A stretch of DNA of 9,966 nucleotides from Clostridiales bacterium (lineage in GTDB: Bacteria > Bacillota > Clostridia > Oscillospirales > Oscillospiraceae), in NCBI GenBank assembly GCA_019423635.1, contig JAHZBA010000056.1:1-9966 (forward strand), written 5' to 3'. Below the pieces are notes generated by a model that did no database searches, was not told where the DNA came from, and saw nothing but the letters and a program-made list of their open reading frames with translations. Of the stretch, positions 6,402 through 9,966 are shown piece after piece. The translations under genes were made by a program, and so were the position numbers. The stretch's first letter is position 1, and every line of letters starts with the position of its first letter.

Positions 6402-6423
6402 TTTGTCGCCCCCCGGCGGCAAA
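6402..6423 (-). terminator. Weak hairpin downstream of the rRNA methyltransferase gene
   Basis: A 9-bp stem with one mismatch (TTTGTCGCC against GGCGGCAAA) around a CCCC loop lies about 40 bases past the methyltransferase stop. It has no U-run on the minus strand. It could help end the transcript before the MITE, but the support is structural only. The rest of 6324-6461 holds nothing recognisable. Confidence 0.3.
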
Positions 6424-6461
6424 TGTCATCTGAGGGGCAAAGGATTGGAGGCGCAGGATTT

Positions 6462-7826
6462 CTACGAGTTTTCTCTTTGCAGCAGTACCACCGTCTCCAC
6501 ATGCCGTGTTCCTGGGAACATGTCCACCGCGCAGGCGCGGACGGCCTGATACCCAAACCCCGCAAAGATCTTGATATCCCGGCCCAGAGTGGCAGGATCA
6601 CAGGACACGTACACCACCCGCTCCGGGCCCATCTCCGCAATGGAGCCGATCACCTCCGGGCTGAGGCCCTTGCGGGGCGGGTCCACGGTGATCACATCCG
6701 GGCGGAGCCCCTGACTCTCCAGGCTGGCGGCGACGGCGGCGGCGTCCCCGCAGAAGAACTCCGCGTTTTCGATCCCGTTGCGCCGGGCGTTCTCCTCCGC
6801 GTCCCGAATGGCCGCCGGCACGATCTCCGCCCCGATGGCCCGCTTCGCCGCCCTGGCCAGGTACAGCGTGATGGTGCCGGTGCCGCAGTAGAGGTCCAGC
6901 ACCGTCTCCCGCCCCGTCAGGGAGGCGAACTCCAGGGCCTTGCTGTAAAGGCGCTCCGCCTGGGCCCGATTCACCTGGTAGAACGAGGGCACCGACAGCC
7001 GGAACTCCAGGCCGCAGAGGGTGTCCAGCAGAAAATTCCGTCCCCAGAGGGTGCGGTACCTGTCCCCCAGAATCACATTGCCCCGCCGGGTGTTGGTGTT
7101 CAGCACCACCCCCGCCGTTCCGGGCACAGCCTCCCGGACAAGGGCCGCCAGCTCCGGCTCCCGGGGCAGCTGCTTCCCGTTTGCCACCACACAGCAAAGA
7201 CTCTCGCCCCGGCCGTTGACACGCACGTAGATATGGCGCACCAGCCCCCTGCCGCTGGCCTCGTCATAGGCCGGAACCCGGTAGCGCCTCATCCACCTGC
7301 CCACGGCCTGCGCCGTCCGGTCGGAGACCTCCGGCTGAATCAGGCAGCACTCCACCGGCACCACCTGGTGGCTCCGGGCCCGGTAGAAGCCAATGGCGCC
7401 GTCGGGGCCCACAGGGTACTGGCTTTTATTGCGATAATGGGTGGGGTCCTTGGCCCCCAGGATCTCCTCCACCTGGAGCTCCGTGCCGCCCAGGCGCTTC
7501 AGGGCGTCCTGCACCCGCCTGCGCTTGGCCCAGAGCTCCTCCGGATAGGTCAGATGCTGGAAGTCACAGCCGCCGCAGGTTCCAAAATGCGGGCACTCCG
7601 GCCGGGCCCGCTGCGGGGAGGGCGTGTGGATCTTCACAATCTCCCCGGCACAGCTGGATTTCATCACCTTCGTGATCCGCAGATCCACGGTCTCCCCCCG
7701 GACAGCCTGGGGCACAAAGACCACGGCGCCGTCCAGGCGGACAATGCCCAGGCCCTCGCTGGTATAGCCCTCCACGGTGCCGGTGTAAATTCTGCCCTGT
7801 TCCAGGGGCCTGCGCTGCTGTTCCAT
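6462..7826 (-). CDS. rlmD: 23S rRNA (uracil-C5)-methyltransferase, TrmA/RlmD/RlmCD family
   Basis: The product has 454 residues and uses SAM to methylate C5 of uracil in 23S rRNA. The N-terminal TRAM RNA-binding domain (about 8-66) is followed by a [4Fe-4S] cluster motif CPHFGTCGGC (C78, C84, C87), with the fourth ligand at C160 or C161 (VECCLIQ). The Rossmann methyltransferase domain carries the SAM loop VLDLYCGTGTITLYLA, DPPRKG, the catalytic nucleophile C409 in YVSCDPATLGRD, and the closing DMFPGTRHVETVVLL with the conserved Glu. Start ATG 7826 is preceded by AAGGAGAGG; the longer in-frame reading to 7979 would run into the neighbouring gene. The family is certain. Firmicute members may modify U747, U1939 or both (RlmCD of B. 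subtilis), so the site is open. It sits 109 bases downstream of the RNase gene on the same strand, separated by a hairpin; no convincing promoter of its own was found. Confidence 0.94.
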   Translation of the reverse strand: MEQQRRPLEQGRIYTGTVEGYTSEGLGIVRLDGAVVFVPQAVRGETVDLRITKVMKSSCAGEIVKIHTPSPQRARPECPHFGTCGGCDFQHLTYPEELWAKRRRVQDALKRLGGTELQVEEILGAKDPTHYRNKSQYPVGPDGAIGFYRARSHQVVPVECCLIQPEVSDRTAQAVGRWMRRYRVPAYDEASGRGLVRHIYVRVNGRGESLCCVVANGKQLPREPELAALVREAVPGTAGVVLNTNTRRGNVILGDRYRTLWGRNFLLDTLCGLEFRLSVPSFYQVNRAQAERLYSKALEFASLTGRETVLDLYCGTGTITLYLARAAKRAIGAEIVPAAIRDAEENARRNGIENAEFFCGDAAAVAASLESQGLRPDVITVDPPRKGLSPEVIGSIAEMGPERVVYVSCDPATLGRDIKIFAGFGYQAVRACAVDMFPGTRHVETVVLLQRENS

Positions 7827-7899
7827 AAAAGGGTCCTCTCCTTGAAATAGAATGGGGCGCCGGGGGACGGTCACTGCCGCCTCTCTGCGGCGGAGCGGG

Positions 7900-7927
7900 A
7901 AAGCGGAAGGCCTCTGCCTTCCGCTTT
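7900..7927 (-). terminator. Intrinsic-terminator-like hairpin between the RNase and methyltransferase genes
   Basis: A perfect 12-bp stem (outer A-T pairs, then GCGGAAGGC with its complement) closes a CTCT loop. It lies nine bases past the RNase stop. On the plus strand it ends in a T6 run; on the minus strand, which carries the flanking genes, the tail is only TTTCCC, so termination of the RNase transcript may be partial. Read-through would explain the absence of a clear promoter for the methyltransferase gene. A second small stem (7876-7891, GCCGC/GCGGC) follows. Confidence 0.6.
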
Positions 7928-7935
7928 TTTGCGTC

Positions 7936-9534
7936 TTACGCCTCCCACTTCTCCAGCAGCAGCCGCAGCTGATCCGCAAACCGCGCCAGGGACTTGTTGT
8001 CCCGGCCCTTGCTGCGCTTGATGCTCTCGGTCACCATCTGTCCGACGGCCACCAGGCGCTCATAGGCGGAGCTGGTCCTGCTGACGGTTGCCTTGACCTT
8101 CCGCTCCGGCAGATAGCCGGGCTGGACCACGGTGTTGGCCAGCAGGTCATAGACCTCCGTATACTGGGGCGCGTGAGCCGCAAAGCCCAGGTTGTTGATG
8201 GTCTGGGCGAAGAAGGGCGCCACCTCCCGGTCTCCGTGGACCACAAACACGTGCTGCGGCTTCGGGGACTGGAAATCGGAGATCCAGCTGATGAGATGGT
8301 CCCGGTCGGCGTGGGAGCTGAGGCCCTGGAAGTTGACAATCTTCGCGTGGACGGCAATGTCCTCCCCGAAGAGCTTCACGCTCTTGGTGCCCTCCAGCAG
8401 GTGCCGGCCCAGGGTTCCCTCCCCCTGGTAGCCCACGAAGACCACCGTGCACTCCGGCCGCCAGAGGTTGTGCTTGAGGTGATGGCGGATGCGGCCGGCG
8501 TCGCACATGCCGGAGGCGGAGATGATGACCTTGGGGGCCCGGTCCTCGTTGAGGAGCTTGGACTCCTCGCTGGTCTCCGTCATCCGCAGGTTGGAGAAGC
8601 TGAACATGTGGGTGCCGTCCTTCACCAGCTTCATCGCATCGTCGTCCAGGTAGCCGTGGAGATTTCCGGTGAAAATGCCTGTGGCCCGCTTGGCCAGGGG
8701 CGAGTCGATGTACACGGGGAAATCCGGGCAGGACTTCACAAGGCCCGCGTCCTTGATCTCCCGGATGAAATACAGGAGCTCCTGGGTCCGGCCCACGGCG
8801 AAGGAGGGGATGATGACATTCCCTCCCATGGACATGGTCTCGTCGATGATCTTCGCCAGATCGTCCGTGTAGCTCCACACCTCCGTGTGGTTGCGGTCAC
8901 CGTAGGTGGACTCCATCACCACGTAGTCCGCGCCCCGGATATGGACCGGGTCCCGGATGATGGGCTGATTGATATTGCCCAGATCCCCGGAGAAGACGAT
9001 GCGCTTGGTGACGCCACCCTCTGTCACGTCCATGGCGATGCAGGCGGAGCCCAGCAGGTGGCCGGCGTCCACAAACTCCACCTCCACGCCCTCGCACAGC
9101 TCCACGGTCTCGCCGTACTCACAGGTATCCAGGAACTCCGTCACCCGCTGGGCGTCCTCCACGGTGTACAGCGGCTCCACCGGGGGCGCGCCGGAGCGCT
9201 CGCCCTTGCGGTTTTTCCACTCGGCGTCCTGCTCCTGAATGTGGGCGGAGTCCAGCAGCATGATCTCCAGCAGCTCCGCCGTCAACCGGGTGGTGAGAAT
9301 ACGGCCCTGAAACCCCTGCTTGATCAGCATGGGAATCCGGCCGGAGTGGTCGATGTGGGCGTGGGTGACCAAGACGATATCAATGCTGTTGGCCGCAAAG
9401 GGGAACTCACCGTTGGAGACCTCGTCCCGCCCCTGCTGCAGTCCGCAGTCCACCAAAATCCGTTTGCCGTTGACCTCCAGACAGTGGCAGCTGCCGGTCA
9501 CGCACTGATCGGCGCCAAAAAAGTGAAGCTTCAT
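7936..9534 (-). CDS. Metallo-beta-lactamase/beta-CASP ribonuclease (CPSF/Ysh1-type, RMMBL domain)
   Basis: This 532-residue cytoplasmic enzyme of the zinc-dependent beta-CASP nuclease group most likely cleaves RNA. The MBL core shows the HxHxDH signature in VTHAHIDHSGR (H58, H60, D62, H63), further metal ligands H159 (VDAGHLLGS) and D184 (VFSGDLGN). The beta-CASP motifs follow: A as E208 (VMESTYGDR), B as H408 (LSSHADRDH), and C as H433 (FVVHGDRE). The beta-CASP insert lies between about 209 and 400 and the RMMBL part about 400-440. The last 90 residues (Lys/Arg-rich, helical) go beyond the catalytic core. The layout resembles TTHA0252 and eukaryal/archaeal CPSF nucleases more than RNase J. 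Start ATG 9534 has AAAGGAGGG six bases upstream. It has its own promoter (9656-9684) and a structured leader. The substrate is unknown. Confidence 0.93.
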   Translation of the reverse strand: MKLHFFGADQCVTGSCHCLEVNGKRILVDCGLQQGRDEVSNGEFPFAANSIDIVLVTHAHIDHSGRIPMLIKQGFQGRILTTRLTAELLEIMLLDSAHIQEQDAEWKNRKGERSGAPPVEPLYTVEDAQRVTEFLDTCEYGETVELCEGVEVEFVDAGHLLGSACIAMDVTEGGVTKRIVFSGDLGNINQPIIRDPVHIRGADYVVMESTYGDRNHTEVWSYTDDLAKIIDETMSMGGNVIIPSFAVGRTQELLYFIREIKDAGLVKSCPDFPVYIDSPLAKRATGIFTGNLHGYLDDDAMKLVKDGTHMFSFSNLRMTETSEESKLLNEDRAPKVIISASGMCDAGRIRHHLKHNLWRPECTVVFVGYQGEGTLGRHLLEGTKSVKLFGEDIAVHAKIVNFQGLSSHADRDHLISWISDFQSPKPQHVFVVHGDREVAPFFAQTINNLGFAAHAPQYTEVYDLLANTVVQPGYLPERKVKATVSRTSSAYERLVAVGQMVTESIKRSKGRDNKSLARFADQLRLLLEKWEA

Positions 9535-9585
9535 ACCGGACCCTCCTTTAACGAAAATGAAAACGATCGCCGTGTTAAACAGGCC

Positions 9586-9615
9586 GGCGCCGCGGTATCT
9601 CTCTGCGGCGGCGCC
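9586..9615 (-). other. Stem-loop in the leader of the beta-CASP RNase gene
   Basis: The bases GGCGCCGC (9586-9593) pair perfectly with GCGGCGCC (9608-9615) around a 14-nt loop. The hairpin sits about 50 bases ahead of the RNase start within the predicted leader, and a smaller CCGGG-GAATT-CCCGG stem lies next to it. The role is unknown; post-transcriptional or autoregulatory control of the nuclease is possible but only inferred. Confidence 0.4.
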
Positions 9616-9655
9616 TCCGGGAATTCCCCGGGCATGTCAAGAATTCGTCAAAAAG

Positions 9656-9684
9656 AGTATACCATACCCTGTCAAAAAGCACAA
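9656..9684 (-). promoter_or_regulatory. Promoter for the beta-CASP RNase gene
   Basis: Minus strand: -35-like TTGTGC (9684-9679), a 17-bp spacer, then TATACT (9661-9656) preceded by TGG. The nine-base TGGTATACT is identical to that of the carboxypeptidase promoter. The leader would be about 115 bases long. The words CTTTTTGAC occur twice, flanking the -10, with a third TTGACA further downstream; their meaning is unclear. Confidence 0.6.
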
Positions 9685-9787
9685 TGGGCGTTTTTGCCGC
9701 TGTGTCTAAAGCTGCGCGAAACCCGCCGGGAGATCCCGCCCGTTCCTCCAGAGCCACCGGCGGGAGCGCCCCCGCGCCCGGAGCGGC

Positions 9788-9856
9788 GCGGGGTGTTTTC
9801 CGCAGTGTGTCCGCGGCGATGTCTGGGGCAGTGCGTTTGCGGCAGCGCATCCGCGG
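9788..9856. repeat. Degenerate 14-nt periodic repeat in non-coding DNA
   Basis: Related units start at about 9788, 9802, 9816, 9828 and 9842. The clearest three are GCAGTGTGTCCGCGG, GCAGTGCGTTTGCGG and GCAGCGCATCCGCGG, each differing from the first at three positions. The period is not a multiple of three, which argues against a coding origin. It abuts the REP-like sequence at 9854-9880. Confidence 0.4.
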
Positions 9857-9880
9857 CGCGCCGGGTCGTCGCGCCCTACA
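9854..9880 (-). repeat. Single REP-like palindrome related to the MITE core
   Basis: On the minus strand it begins TGTAGGGCGCG, then a nine-base loop region, then CGCGCCG. It shares the TGTAGGG head and GC stem-loop design with the two REP units at 6224-6273 but has a different stem (GGCGCG/CGCGCC). Only one copy is present here, so membership in the same repeat family is an inference. Confidence 0.4.
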
Positions 9881-9885
9881 TAGCG

Positions 9886-9917
9886 GGGCGCCCCCCGGCT
9901 TTCGCCGGGGAGCGCCC
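9886..9917. terminator. Strong GC-rich hairpin, possible terminator of a gene beyond the right edge
   Basis: Six pairs (GGGCGC/GCGCCC), one mismatch, then seven pairs close a TTTC loop. On the plus strand TTT follows the stem; on the minus strand there is no U-run. A minus-strand gene ending near the right edge would be served by it. One frame there closes with TGA at 9939-9937, but too little is visible to call a gene. Confidence 0.4.
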
Positions 9918-9966
9918 TTTGCCAGGGGTTGGGAAATCACAGGGATTTCCACATTCCATTACTCAT

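Larger units (their letters stand above)
9685..9966. other. Right-end intergenic region without a convincing gene
   Basis: Apart from the hairpin, the REP-like sequence and the degenerate repeat listed separately, a 7-bp inverted repeat (GGAAATC at 9932-9938 against GATTTCC at 9944-9950) lies near the edge. A minus-strand open frame of 125 codons (9952-9575) crosses the repeat, the hairpin and the RNase promoter, is Arg/Pro/Ala-rich without domain character, and is taken as chance. Confidence 0.5.

Noticed and set aside
6321..7850. 509-codon plus-strand open frame opposite the rRNA methyltransferase gene
   Set aside because: It is the antisense shadow of a gene with clear catalytic motifs. 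The product is rich in His, Pro, Gly and Arg with no domain character, and GC-rich codons on the other strand explain the lack of stops.
7901..7930. Plus-strand intrinsic terminator ending in T6 as the end of a plus-strand gene
   Set aside because: No plus-strand gene ends nearby; the nearest one stops at 6046. The hairpin is better assigned to the minus-strand RNase gene.
9575..9952. 125-codon minus-strand open frame upstream of the RNase gene
   Set aside because: It crosses a hairpin, repeats and the RNase promoter, has no good ribosome site, and its product is low-complexity Arg/Pro/Ala.

Overview
The window is GC-rich (codons mostly ending in G or C) and reads like a chromosomal, housekeeping-rich stretch of a high-GC Clostridia, most likely Oscillospiraceae (Flavonifractor/Lawsonibacter/Oscillibacter type). 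The basis is gene content (sporulation-type D,D-carboxypeptidase, GerMN lipoprotein, OmpR-type two-component pair, short ComEA-like protein, beta-CASP RNase), strong GGAGG-type ribosome binding sites, GTG starts and TGTAGGGGCG-type palindromic repeats. The genus is an inference. No rRNA, tRNA, CRISPR array, phage gene or transposase gene was seen.

Layout. Positions 1-971 (minus strand) hold an NfeD-like membrane protein translationally coupled to a stomatin/SPFH protein that runs off the left edge. Positions 1206-2582 (minus) hold a D-alanyl-D-alanine carboxypeptidase with an Arg-rich C-terminal tail. A 120-nt divergent promoter region follows. Positions 2703-6046 (plus) form one compact operon: ComEA-like HhH membrane protein, OmpR/PhoB response regulator, sensor histidine kinase and double-GerMN lipoprotein, all joined by start/stop overlaps. 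Positions 6047-6461 form a convergent intergenic region that contains a 143-bp MITE-like inverted-repeat element flanked by a TTTG duplication, with a REPIN-like double hairpin at its centre. Positions 6462-7826 (minus) encode a TrmA/RlmD-family 23S rRNA uracil-C5 methyltransferase. Positions 7936-9534 (minus) encode a metallo-beta-lactamase/beta-CASP RNase, with a recognisable promoter and a structured leader upstream. Positions 9665-9966 show no convincing gene but contain a strong hairpin, a second REP-like sequence and a degenerate 14-nt repeat.

How the genes work together. The central operon looks like an envelope-sensing module: kinase and regulator plus a surface lipoprotein, in the order regulator-kinase-GerMN lipoprotein. 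This parallels actinobacterial MtrA-MtrB-LpqB, with a membrane-tethered HhH DNA-binding protein added at the front. It lies divergent from a peptidoglycan carboxypeptidase, so a cell-wall theme is plausible but not proven. The right half is RNA metabolism (rRNA methylation and RNA cleavage). No entirely new system is evident. The items most worth checking are the composite MITE/REPIN element, the operon architecture, and the kinase gene, which lacks a convincing ATG, GTG or TTG start.
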